Shown: piece by piece, positions 1 to 11,900 of the stretch
How the letters are laid out: every line of letters begins with the position of its first letter
How positions within the stretch are numbered: position 1 is the stretch's first letter
Assembly (NCBI RefSeq): GCF_000327385.1
Contig: NW_008708241.1
Span: forward strand, 46,224-110,223
DNA: 64,000 bases
Reading direction: 5' to 3'
Source: Lottia gigantea
Taxonomy: Eukaryota; Mollusca; Gastropoda; Lottiidae
The notes under the pieces: generated by a model
Database searches by the model: none
What the model was told of the DNA's origin: nothing
Seen by the model: only the letters and a program-made list of their open reading frames with translations
Position numbers and translations under genes: made by a program

Positions 1-2226
1 ATTGTTAGTAGTACGAAAATTAGTCTGGAAATATTCAACAATTTATGAACTTCAGTTTTGGTTGAAAAGTAGTAAAATTCTCAAATTCTCAAATGTATCA
101 CAATCATTGTCAATACTTTGGGCTAAAAAAGATAGACTATTCATCTTTTTTCATTTAATTGCTGCAAATTTCGTGAAATCTGTTAAAAATCTGAAGAAAA
201 ATAGACTTTGGTTTGCTTTTCGTGATTAAACCATGATTTTAGGCATTCGCGGTAAAAATGTGGACAGAGGTTGAGTCAATTAACGGTAATCCCGATTACA
301 TCATTCGGGTTTTCTCGACAATTTTCGCATGGACCTCTGTCTTGAATGAATGAGCTTGCCTATCCAAATACGGAAAATATCAGTACTCCCGATTACATTA
401 CTCGGGATTTCTCGGTAATTTACGGAAGGACCTCTGTCTTGAATAAAAAGGCGAGTTTTCCAATCCATTTACGGAAAATATCAATAATCCCGATTACATT
501 ACTCGGGATTTCTTGAGAAGTTTTGTATTACTTGTACGACCTCTGTCTTGAATTGTGTACAAGCTCATTATTACTGTTCACAAAAAATACCAAAAATTCC
601 CGATTACATGAAGTTTTCAGAACACAACTAAATGAATCATTTTGACGTTCTTAATCAGAGTTCCGTACCTTTATTTGCGATTTCATCTATTTGAACAGGT
701 GTTATATTCGACCCCGTGCCCCTGTCTTGTGCAGTTACTCGTGGTGTTGTGTGTGAACTATTGGAAACTGACATTGGGCATCACAAAAACTCTTCTAGTT
801 TATATTTAGCTTTATTGACACCATAATAATTGTAAAAAGAATGACCAAAAATATGTAGCCAAATTTGTACCTATGTATTGGTCTTATGGTATTTTAAAAA
901 TATCTTGATTTCTCTGTGCATGTACGAGTGTAGAATTTCCTCTTTCTGTTAGATTTCGGACTTCACATTAATGTGTGCTCATTTGTGTTTGCCCCCCTCG
1001 AGCACTCACCGGTCTTGGACGTCGGAAAGGCATCTCATATTTGACCTTGGTTAGAGTTTGTATTAATTGTGGCACACTATTGCTTTGAAACTGAAGGAAA
1101 CATTTTACAAAAGCAGAACAAAGTAAAAAAGAAAAGATATAGGTTGAATGTTCTAATGTTTGTTGAATTCTACCGGAAGAAGACATAAAATAGAATCAAC
1201 GGTATTAAGTTTTCATAATTGTTAGTAGTACGAAAATTAGTCTGGAAATATTCAACAATTTATGAACTTCAGGTTTGGTTGAAAAGTAGTAAAATTCTCA
1301 AATTCTCAAATGTATCACAATCATTGTCAATACTTTGGGCTAAAAAAGATAGACTATTCATCTTTTTTCATTTAATTGCTGCAAATGTCGTGAAATCTGT
1401 TAAAAATCTGAAGAAAAACAGACTTTGGTTTGCTTTTCGTGATTAAACCATGATTTTAGGCAATCGCGGTAAAAATGTGGACAGAGGTTGAGTCAATTAA
1501 CGGTAATCCCGATTACATCATTCGGGTTTTCTCGACAGTTTTCGCATGGACCTCTGTCTTGAATGAATGAGCTTGCCTATCCAAATACGGAAAATATCAA
1601 TAATCCCGATTACATAACTCGGGATTTCTTGAGAAGTTTTGTATTACTTGTACGACCTCTGTCTTGAATTGTGGACGAGCTCATTATTACTGTTCACAAA
1701 AAATACCAAAAATTCCCGATTACATGAAGTTTTCAGAACACAACTAAATGAATCATTTTGACGTTTTGAGTTCCGTACCTTTATTTGCGATTTCATCTAT
1801 TTGAACAAGTGTTATAAAATACCAAAAATTCCCGATTACATGAAGTTTTCAGAACACAACTAAATGAATCATTTTGACGTTCTTAATCAGAGTTCCGTAC
1901 CTTTATTTGCGATTTCATCTATTTGAACAGGTGTTATATTCGACCCCGTGCCCCTGTCTTGTGCAGTTACTCGTGGTGTTGTGTGTGAACTATTGGAAAC
2001 TGACATTGGGCATCACAAAAACTCTTCTAGTTTATATTTAGCTTTATTGACACCATAATAACTGTAAAAAGAATGACCAAAAATATGTAGCCAAATTTGT
2101 ACCTATGTATCGGTCTTATGGTATTTTAAAAATATCTTGTTTTTTCTGTGCATGTACGAGTGTAGAATTTCCTCTTTCTGTTAGATTTCGAACTTCACAT
2201 TAATGTGTGCTCATTTGTGTTTGCCC
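1..2226. repeat. 1.2 kb direct tandem duplication with internal sub-repeats
   Basis: Two long direct copies are visible: copy 1 from the window edge to about 995 plus a unique tail to 1217, and copy 2 from 1218 to 2226. They start alike (attgttagtagtacg) and both run to the same end (gtgctcatttgtgtttgcccc), at very high identity. Inside each copy a block of about 110 bases recurs, carrying a short inverted repeat of the form CCCGA-N9-TCGGG followed by gacctctgtcttgaat. Copy 2 lacks one such block and has its own extra duplication at about 1814-1925. No protein-coding frame is shared that looks like a gene; the short matching frames at 2-229 and 1219-1446 lie in both copies but show no recognisable domain. 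Function is unknown. Confidence 0.9.
1010..1090 (-). CDS. Candidate single internal exon of an unrecognised gene (27 codons)
   Basis: On the minus strand an 81-base open segment sits between a CTTCAG acceptor (ag at 1091-1092) and a GTGAGT donor (gt at 1008-1009). It is phase 0 at both ends and encodes 27 residues, including VPQLIQTLTKVKYE and PFRRPRP. Its base composition is less AT-rich than the flanks, and both splice sites are good. It lies in the 220-base spacer that separates the two copies of the 1.2 kb duplication and is absent after copy 2. I do not recognise the protein, and no partner exon was found in the window. It may be an exon of a gene lying to the left on the minus strand, or chance. 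Confidence 0.3.
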
Positions 2227-3970
2227 CTAAAGCTATAATGGAAACGGAACCTAATAAAGTAACACTGTCTTTTTAAAGGTAGGTTTTCTTTTAATCCGAT
2301 CTCGCCGTATCTGTTGCCAATGGCATCTCATCGGAGATCACCCAGTCCTCTCACATTTCTTAAATATATGTTGCTGTGAGTCTCCATTGATACACTTGTA
2401 GCCCCTATTTGACCAAATAAGATATATAAATATATAAAGTTCTGTAAGAGGAAAGTCAGCCCCACTTTTGAAAACAGTTGTTATGATAAGGATTCCGTAA
2501 CAATGTAAAGCCAGAAAAACTTTTTATTCATTAATTCAGTAATCAATTCAATCATTAATCCATTCATTTAGTAATTTATTCATTCAGTAATTCATCATTG
2601 TGTTAAAGGGGCGTTTCGCTTTTTTTTTAAATTTCATTATCAAAAACGTCTTAAATTATACCTGAAAATATTTCTAAAGTATGCTATTTATATCTATGTA
2701 TCTCCTTGATCAAACTGAATTTATTTTAAAAGGGCTAATTTCAAAACTGAGATTGTTGATCAAGCAGTTTGACCTGGTTTCGGTTATTGGCTCTATAAGG
2801 GTTCGTTATATCTAGTTGAAATCTTTAGAAAACGTAGGAGATATATTGCTGTACAATATTTGCGTTTATTTTACTAAAATCCACACAGTATTTTTCTAAC
2901 AGCTTGCAAAAAAGCATAACGACATTTTACATAAAGTTTGGGCTTTTAAAAATAAACTGCTGGATTTTTTTTTTACAACTTTCAGATACGTTACGGGATA
3001 CTTTAAACTATAGATTTTGGTTTACAAATTTGAGCATAAAAAATGTCGACCTTCAAAAAAAAGGTGAATGTCCCTTTAAGATTCATAAAACAGTATTATA
3101 ATGTTGTGTTGAGTAACGTCGTTATAGATAATCCGAGAAGCCAAACCTTAAATCTTCGGCTGTAATTTAAAACTCTTACGTTCTTAAAAACTTTAAAAAA
3201 TCAAACCAAAATTGATAAAAACCTTGAGCTGTTAAGTGTCTTAATTTTATGAAGTTGGTCGAACAAAGGTGTAAATTCTCTTTCCAATTTTTTTTAATAC
3301 AGCGACACGGATTATGAGTTTTATCAACAATAATATCAAAATTATCCCCCTTTGACCATATTCTTCACGTTGCTTGATGATAAAAATAGATGATGAAGAT
3401 GATGTGAATTGTATTACAGAATGATGTGTATGGAACGTTATAACGACAGTTTTAAGAAAGGTCAGTCAAAACATTTCTAAACCGATTTTGGACTTTGATC
3501 ATTTGGAAAGCACTTCTCGGCTCGGGGTTTTGAGTTTTAACATATATTTACTACTATTTTCAAATTCACAAAACAATAGTCTGTATTCTGTACCCTCTAG
3601 TGTTGATTTTTATCAACGGTCATTCTTCCGTCCATATATCTATTATGTGATTCATTTCTTCATTGACAAATTCAAGATGTTTTGGCAGCATGGGATGTAA
3701 TTTGAAATATATATTCTGTATTTCATTGGGTCCGAAAGCATTCTTAGGCAAATAAAATGCATTTATACAAGTTCTTTTCAATATCTATTTAATGACTAAT
3801 CGAATTTTAAAAATTAATTTAAAAATTGAAAATTAGTGAAAGTGAATTTAAGTCTCAGTTAATTTATAGTCAAAGAAACGCACCTTCTTCCCGGTGAGCT
3901 CAGAATGGAATCTTTGATCAATTAATCTAAAACAAATAATTTCTAAAGGGACCAAGCTAAAAAAAAAAAA
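2227..3970. other. AT-rich non-coding stretch
   Basis: No coding exon, RNA gene or strong repeat could be supported here apart from the MITE-like element at 2605-3080. Simple sequence such as a run of attcattcagtaattc-type motifs occurs near 2525-2600. Confidence 0.6.
2605..3080. mobile_element. MITE-like element with TTAAAGGG ends
   Basis: The segment opens with ttaaaggggcgtttcgc and closes with the imperfect reverse complement gtgaatgtccctttaa, with homopolymer T and A tracts just inside each end. It has no coding capacity. The TTAA at both ends resembles the other MITE-like families of this window, but no second copy of this interior was seen here, so the boundaries are tentative. Confidence 0.5.
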
Positions 3971-3974
3971 CCAG

Positions 3975-5795
3975 AAGACTACGATAGTAATATATATTTA
4001 CATGGACGTAACCAGTAAAACAAGACTACTACAATACTTTTATATGTAAAGGGACGTAACCATTAAAACAAGACTGCAATACTTTTATATGTAAAGGGAC
4101 TTAACCAGTAAAACGAGACTACAATACTTTTATATTCAAAGGGCCTTAACCTTTGTGAAACAAGACAACAATACTTTTATATGTAAGGGGACATAACCAG
4201 TGTGAAACAAGACTACAATAATTTTATATGTAAAGGGACATAACCAGTGTGAAACAAGACTACAATGCTTTTATATGTAAAGGGACATAACCAGTGTGAA
4301 ACAAGACTACAATGCTTTTATATGTAAAGGGACATAACCAGTGTGAAACAAGACTACAATAATTTTATATGTAAAGGGACATAACCAGTGTGAAACAAGA
4401 CTACAATACTTTTATATTCAAAGGGACTTAACTAGTGAGAAACAAGACTACAATACTTTTATATTTAATGGGACGTAACCAGTAAAACAAGACTACAATA
4501 CTTTTATATTCAAAGGGACTTAACTAGTGTGAAACAAGACTACAATACTTTTATATGTAAAGGGACTTAACCAGTGTTAACAAGACTACAATACTTTTAT
4601 ATGTAAAGGGACTTAACCAGTGTAAACAAGACTACAATACTTTTATATTTAATGGGACGTAACCAGTAAAACAAGACTACAATACTTTTATATTCAAAGG
4701 GACTTAACCAGTGTGAAACAAGGCTACAATACTTTTATATTCAAAGGGACTTAACCAGTGTAAACAAGACTACAATACTTTTATATTCAAAGGGACTTAA
4801 CCTTTGTGAAACAAGACTACAATACTTTTATATTCAAAGGAACTTAACCTTTGTGAAACAAGACTACAATACTTTTATATTTAAAGGGACGTAATCAGTA
4901 AAACAAGACTACAGTACTTTTATATTTAAAGGGACTTAGCTAGTGCGAAACAAGACTACAATACTTTTATATTTAAAGGGACTTAACTAGTGAGAAACAA
5001 GACTACAATACTTTTATATTTAAAGGGACTTAACCAGTAAAACAAGACTACAATACTTTTATATTCAAAGGGACTTAACTAGTGTGAAACAAGACTACAA
5101 TACTTTTATATGTAAAGGGACTTAACCAGTGTAAACAAGACTACATTACTTTTATATTTAAAGGGACGTAATCAGTAAAACAATACTACAGTACTTTTAT
5201 ATTTAAAGGGACTTAGCTAGTGCGAAACAAGACTACAATACTTTTATATTTAAAGGGACTTAATCAGTGTAAACAAGAATACAATACTTTTATATTCAAA
5301 GGGACTTAACTAGTGTGAAACAAGACTACAATACTTTTATATGTAAAGGGACTTAACCAGTGTAAACAAGACTACATTACTTTTATATTTAAAGGGACGT
5401 AATCAGTAAAACAATACTACAGTACTTTTATATTTAAAGGGACTTAGCTAGTGCGAAACAAGACTACAATACTTTTATATTTAAAGGGACTTAATCAGTG
5501 TAAACAAGAATACAATACTTTTATATTTAAAGGGACTTAACCAGTGTAAACAAAACTACAATACTTTTATATTTAAAGGGAAGTAACCAGTAAAACAAGA
5601 CTACAATACTTTTATATTTAAAGGGACGCAACAGTAAAAACAAGACTACAATACTCACATATAAAGGGACATAACATTAAAATCAAGACTACAATACTTT
5701 TATATCTAAAGGGACGTAACCAATTAAACAAGACTACAATACTTTTATATATAAGGGACGTAACCATAAAAACAAGACTACAGTACTTTTATAAA
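3975..5795. repeat. Minisatellite, about 46-bp unit, roughly 40 copies
   Basis: Tandem units consist of caagactacaatactttta, then tat plus a variable linker (tgtaaag, ttcaaag or tttaaag), then ggacttaaccagtgtaaa. Units vary between 43 and 47 bases. A five-unit block starting near 5063 is repeated almost unchanged 230 bases later (near 5293), so a higher-order repeat has begun to form. The array lies about 3 kb downstream of the JPT stop codon. No splice site or frame gives it a coding role. Confidence 0.95.
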
Positions 5796-6563
5796 TGCTT
5801 AGACCTACAAAGTTTCATTACAATTCCTCAAAAGAAATTTTTTTGAAGGGGGGCTCAACAATAGCGACTGGACAGGTCATTTAAGTCATCTGATTTTTTA
5901 GGGAGGCCTCCCTGTAATTACAAGTCTGGTAATTGTTTCACAAGTCCGTACCTTATGAAATCGATACAGATAAGACACTATAGTACAATGACAGGAATTA
6001 AATAGCCTTCTCCCTATTCGATATTTGTAAGTGTTCAGGAATTCCATAATGTCAGGACAATGGTAAAGTTGGTCATATTTTCAGCCATTGATCATTTACT
6101 ATACTTAGTCTAATCCCCATGAATATTCAGAAAGTGGCACATGACTATGAAGGATGTTGTACCAAATCATCAAACCGATCCAGATCCAACTACCATGACA
6201 ACCAACAGATACCTAGTTTGCAATTTCAGCTTTAGCTTGAAGCAAGTGTTGATTTACTGGAAACCAATCTAAGGTGTATTGCAAAGGGACAGAGTGAGGG
6301 TGGAGTGGGGGGGTGTATAAACCAGCTAGAAATTTTGAAACTAAAAGACAATATATGGCTTTAAATATTTACATTTAATCAAATATTAGATAAACAAATT
6401 ACAATCAATTCAATTTTGTTAGTCAAAACATTCTCAAAATACACTGTTTAAAGCATTTAGCAAATTGCTCTTAGGTATTGTAAGCTCCATTGTAGAAATA
6501 TTTAAATTTAAGCAAGTTAAAAGGCAAATTTAGGCAAGACTTATTTCAGATTCCCTAAACAGA
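5796..6563. other. Non-coding stretch, nothing recognised
   Basis: I see no exon, RNA gene or clear repeat. A short G-rich run occurs near 6300. Confidence 0.5.
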
Positions 6564-6868
6564 ATAAAATTCATGCTTGGAAGAAAAAAGAACATTTGTT
6601 CACCTTGTCCAAAGTTTTGACAAATAATACTTTTAGACTTGTTTGATAAAAATTGATTTTATGAGAAACAATCATTTAGAGTAATTACAATTTAATTTTT
6701 ACTATAAGTTTGTGGAATAAAATTCATAACTGGAATTTTATAAGAAAAAAGAACATTTGTTCACTTTGTCCAAAGTTTTGTCAAATAATACTTTTAGACT
6801 TGTTTGATAAAAATTGATATCATAAGAAACAATCATTTAGAGTAATTACAATTTTTTTTAACTATAAT
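6564..6868. repeat. Tandem duplication, about 153-bp unit, two copies
   Basis: The segment aataaaattcatgcttgg through gtaattacaattt recurs directly from about 6718. The two copies share long identical stretches such as gaacatttgttcac and acttttagacttgtttg. It is non-coding. Confidence 0.9.
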
Positions 6869-7349
6869 TTTGTGGAATATACTTCAAAAAATTTGAAATG
6901 ACAATGCACATAAAATAAAACAAACACAAACATGAAATATTATTTTGGACATTACAATTATTTCTATAGCATACCCTCAAAATTTCAATTAGCACTTTTA
7001 TTAAACAGAAATTATATCACAACACATAACATAGAGAAATTTATAATAAACTGTGCTCCTAGATAAAGATTTATAATAAAATCAGAACTAAATTTATAAC
7101 TAATATTTATAACTAATACTAAATTATACAATAATTTTTATATTTCTTTATATTTTTTATAATATATATACAATAAGTACTTAGCAATTAAAAATTTCCC
7201 AAAAATTTTTTTTTTTTTATATAGATCGAAGTAGATAATTAGAAATTAGATCAAATTTTTAATGACTATATTATTATGGTTTCATGCAAAGTACACTTCT
7301 CAGGGGCCAAAATTTTGTGTTAATTTACAATAAAAATCATTTTCGACCT

Positions 7350-7641
7350 CAGGGCTTGTTGTTCACACTACTGGCAGAGCAGGGTGGCACAGAGAACAGT
7401 GGTGTGGATAGGCGTTCACATATAAGCAGAGGAAGGCCACTGGAAATCAGTCGTTCGCTATGAAGATTTTTTGAGTGCTTTCCTATAACTTGACAGCCAT
7501 GCTAATTAAATAGTGGACAATCACCAGCTGCAAGCTGAAAATAATACAGCCTTGATTTCCCCAGTGTGTTTCTCTATTCCACTCAGCTGAGCATCTGCTT
7601 CAAAACACTCTGCTCAGCTTGAAGAGTGAACAAGCCCTAAC
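7350..7641. mobile_element. MITE-like element with long inverted ends
   Basis: The left end reads cagggcttgttgttcacact and the right end is its imperfect reverse complement (gagtgaacaagccctaa). The inverted similarity continues inward through a ctgagcagag-type motif. The element is about 290 bases with no coding capacity, lying downstream of the JPT gene and possibly within its 3' UTR. Confidence 0.65.
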
Positions 7642-8913
7642 AGAACTTAAAATTTACATAGTATTAAGATTCTCAAAGTTCAAGAGTCAATGTTTCTAAC
7701 TTTGATTTTTTGGTCAAGCTGTGCTTTGAAATTTGCATTTCCCTGACTTAATAGTGATTCCAATGTACTTGAATAATATCATGAAAAGTGCTGTGAGAAT
7801 TTCAAAGAAATGAGCATTGAGAGAAAACAACTTCAAATATGTCTTTAAATGCAAATTGGTAACAATGTAGGCATTTTTCATGAAAAGATATTCAAATGAA
7901 TTTATATATTGTCACAGAAGGAAAATTCAAAAGAAAAACACCCCTATTTTGTAAATGAACTGTTCTAAACATACAAAACAATGCATCATTATGATTTAAA
8001 GAATGCATGTATGGAAGAGTTCAATAATGGATTGAGGGGTGTCAAATATACAATGGACACTTTTCTTGCGGTAACAGTTCACCTTTGGTTATATTTTGAA
8101 AATTTTCATTCAAGACTAGTAAAGAAGATTGAAATATTAACATTTAGATTTTAGATTTAAACCTAAATTGCTAGTAGAGATACCAGTACTAAAAATACTA
8201 AATAGAGTATGGACCTAAAAATTGTCTTTACAGTCCGATACAATGAAAAGATAAGAAAACTTTAGAAAAGAAGTCCTAAAAATTTGTCCCAGGAGAACAC
8301 ATGACAATCTCAGAATAATGGGACAAAAACAGAGCCAGTATATAGAAAAAGATAATGAAATTTTTCTTTCTTTCAAAGTTTCTGGTCTAATTTGAAGCAT
8401 TTTCTCAAGTCGGGTTAAGGAAAGCTTTAAGCAAGAACGACATGTTTACACAAATTATGACTGAATCACAAATGAGTGGACATTTAAATTTAAAAGTTAA
8501 ACGGAAAAAACAAAACAAAAAATACCGTCAGCAGTACAAAAAGTCGAAATGAAATATACCAAGCCACTCAAAGAAGATCTATCTAGAGTATTTGTACATG
8601 CCAATATTTCCAGAAATCTAAAACACCTAGAAAAGCTAGATTCTGTGAAAGATTTTTTGATTAGATTATTCCTGAAAATGCCAAAAGAATTAATTTTGCA
8701 AGTTACTGGACACTCATTCAATGCCAAGGAATTGTATTAATCAAGCCAAATGATCATCAAATGCCATGGCCCAGAAAAATGGGTAAGTACATCATTGGTA
8801 ATTTTGTGACAAAAATTCTGTAAACTTTTGGCAATATTTTTGTTGTTGAGGTTGTTTGTTTAGATGTGGTTTGAAGAGATCACTGGTGGCTGACAACAGA
8901 AAGGAAGAGAAAT
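7642..8913 (-). other. JPT 3' flank, probable 3' UTR
   Basis: This AT-rich stretch follows the JPT stop codon on the minus strand. Several possible polyadenylation hexamers exist on that strand, including one near 6997, so the end of the transcript cannot be fixed from sequence. No other coding exon is supported; the short open frames here (for example 8549-8740) carry no recognisable domain. Confidence 0.4.
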
Positions 8914-11900
8914 CTACCAAAGTTTGGTGGTAGGTCCTCCTGGTGGATTGGTAACACGAGATGAAGTCCTGACATCCTGGGCTTTACCACTTACAGACTG
9001 CATTGTACCTGGTCCATCAGCGGCAGAAGGTAATGGTTTATAGTTACTTGTTGGTACTGGTTTCTACAAGAAAAAAAAAGGAACAATGTCTTGCAGGAAT
9101 CATTGTTGGCTGGAGACAGAAAGGACTTCTGATATAAAAATCCCTTTTCCACAAAAATAACTCATGAGGATCTGGTCTACCAGCTGGTCCTTGGCCAAAC
9201 CTCTTAATACTGATCTTTTCTGATTGCCCATTTACAGCTGGAACCACAGAGATAATGCTCTACAACCTTTTCTTCATTAACATACTCGTTCCAGGTGGTG
9301 ACTGACAAATATCTAGAAACTTTAAAGAAGCACTGGTGTTGCATCGTTGAGGGGACCCATAGCACCGCTAAGTAGGTCTATAGCAACCCTTGTAAGGCCA
9401 TTACAAAAATACAAAGGAAAATCCTGTACCCAAAAAAATATAACAGATGAAAACTTACCGGTGGTGGTTGATGACAAGCAGTTGTTTCATATTTTTGACC
9501 AGTGATAGGATCATAGTTACCTAAAGAAAAAAAAAATTAATAAGTCAAACAACTGATAAATGATGCTTTATTGTTCTTGATAATGGATTTAATCAATTTT
9601 ACTTGAAAAGACATGATTATTTTTATAATTACTAGTCCAATTATTTTGTAATCTATCATCATGAGTTTACTTTAAAATACTTAATATTGAATAATTTTTC
9701 AATTTGTTAATCTAATAACAAGCTTAAGCTTAAGTAAAAGCATTTTAAAGAGACAAAAAAATGAACGAAAATGTAAAATATAATTATGGTTGCATTCAAA
9801 GGAGATTCCAAAGTGATTTTCTATGTGTGTTTGCATGTTTTAGAAGACACTTCTTGTTTGCAATTTCAATAATTTCCCCTCCCTCTCAAAATTTTTTTTG
9901 ACTCATTTTGATATTGCTACTTCAAAGACTAAAAGGTTTGTCCATAGTGAAGATATAATTTGATCGAGTTTTTCTGGAATTGCAGGAATCACAAATTGGA
10001 ATTGTCTCAGATAACACATAAATATCAGAAAATCTCTTCCAAATAACCTCAATGCCTTAGACACTTAGATGCCTCAATTCAATATAAAATTTGAATCCGT
10101 TGTGCCTGAGACAAGAATAATTCAAAGGCATTATAAGTAAACAAACAAAATTAAAAAATAAATAAAAACATACAAAATGCAAAATTGTGTTCAGTGCAAA
10201 GAAATACTATAAATGTGATTAAAATACTAAGTGACAGTGGAAAAATAGATAAGATACAACAGCATAAAGCTTGGTTAAAATTTCTGTACACAACATCTAA
10301 AAGACTACAACGGCTAATAATGAAAATTATCTAATGATGACTGCCAGGAATAATTAATGATTTAAGACAGCTAAAAGACTACAACGGCTAATAATGAAAA
10401 TTATCTAATGATGACTGCCAGGAATAATTAATGATTTAAGACAGCTAAAAGACTACAACAGCTAATAATGAAAATTATCTTATGATGACTGCCAGGAATA
10501 ATTAATGAATAAGACAGCTAAAAAGACTACAACAGCTAATAATGAAAATTATCTTATGATGACTGCCAGGAATAATTAATGAATAAGACAGCTAAAAAGA
10601 CTACAACGGCTAATAATGAAAATTATCTTATGATGACTGCCAGGAATAATTAATGAATAAGACAGCTAAAAAGACTACAACAGCTAATAATGATTATCCA
10701 ATGATAATTGAAAAAGGATGATTAATGAAGAGGGTTTAATATTTTAAGATAAAGTTGTGGTATACAAGACAACAAAAAATACTACAACAGCTAAAAAAAG
10801 GGAGGGGTCAAGATACAGAAAGACTTGTTAGTAGTCACAGTGGGATATAAGCTTAATAAGACAGAAAACAGGGAAAGAAAAGCAAATAAAATATTTGGTG
10901 AAGTTTCATGAAATACCTTCCTTGGTTAACCTAAAATCTCGAAATGTTATGATATCATAACCCTTACCCTAAATAATATAATATATTTTGATCCTACCCT
11001 AGTGTAATATAGGCCTACATTGGATTCGAATGCTACAAATTGGAACTCAGGGCTCATAACTGTACATATTAGTTTCCTATTATTATAACTCTCAGTAACT
11101 TTTATTTAAACAATAAACTGTTACCCTATGGCGGTTATGGTCACATATCAGAACAAAGGTTGGCTGGAACATTGAATAAATGCGCATTAATAACTGTCAT
11201 AGGGTAACAGTTTAATGCTTATATTTACGTTTTCAAGACATTCTAATTTTGATACAAAGACTTTAGTATGAATTTAAGTAGGGCCTATTTCTTTAAGTTT
11301 CAAGGTTTGGGACTACCGACATGATTGTTTACATTGGAGACCCTCTATTTGATACAATGACGTCAATGAATAACAACGTCAATGGTTAAAATTACCATGC
11401 CTATTGTTTTGGTGATGAGGCAATGGCTTTTATGGTGATATAAACGCCACACGAATTTGTATTAGTCATAGGGAAAAAAAAATAGCTAATATATAGCCAA
11501 TAATGAAAATTGTTTAAGACAAAAATTTTGGAGTGAATTAGCAATGAATGGCGGGCACACTGAGCACTTTGCACTGAAAACAAAGTAAATAACAGGAATG
11601 TTATGGTTTTTTTTAACATGGTCAATATGTATACCTCTCCTAAGTTTATTTATACGTTCCCTATTGAGTTCTTTGGCCGTTTTCACTTTTGGCTCTTTAC
11701 AATCTATTTGAGAATTCAAAAGGGTCGGTTTTAAATTTTTTGAATTTTCAATGAAGAGGTTTTGAGTACGTCTTTGAGGTATACAAAATTACAATAAAAT
11801 CTGGATTTAAAAAAGCCATAAACTTTTAACTTTGAAATAAATTTTAGTGATTGACCAAATGTAAGGAATACTGGACTTAAGCAAGCACTTGGTTAAACTG

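Noticed and set aside
3975-5795. CRISPR-like periodic array
   Set aside because: Repeats are contiguous with no unique spacers, in a eukaryotic genome; it is a minisatellite.
8497-8740. Overlapping open frames on both strands downstream of JPT
   Set aside because: No domain, no splice partners and AT-rich composition; more likely UTR or flank.
9044-9247. A 67-codon minus-strand frame overlapping the last JPT exon
   Set aside because: It runs through intron and SINE sequence; the exon uses a different frame and the acceptor at 9064-9065.
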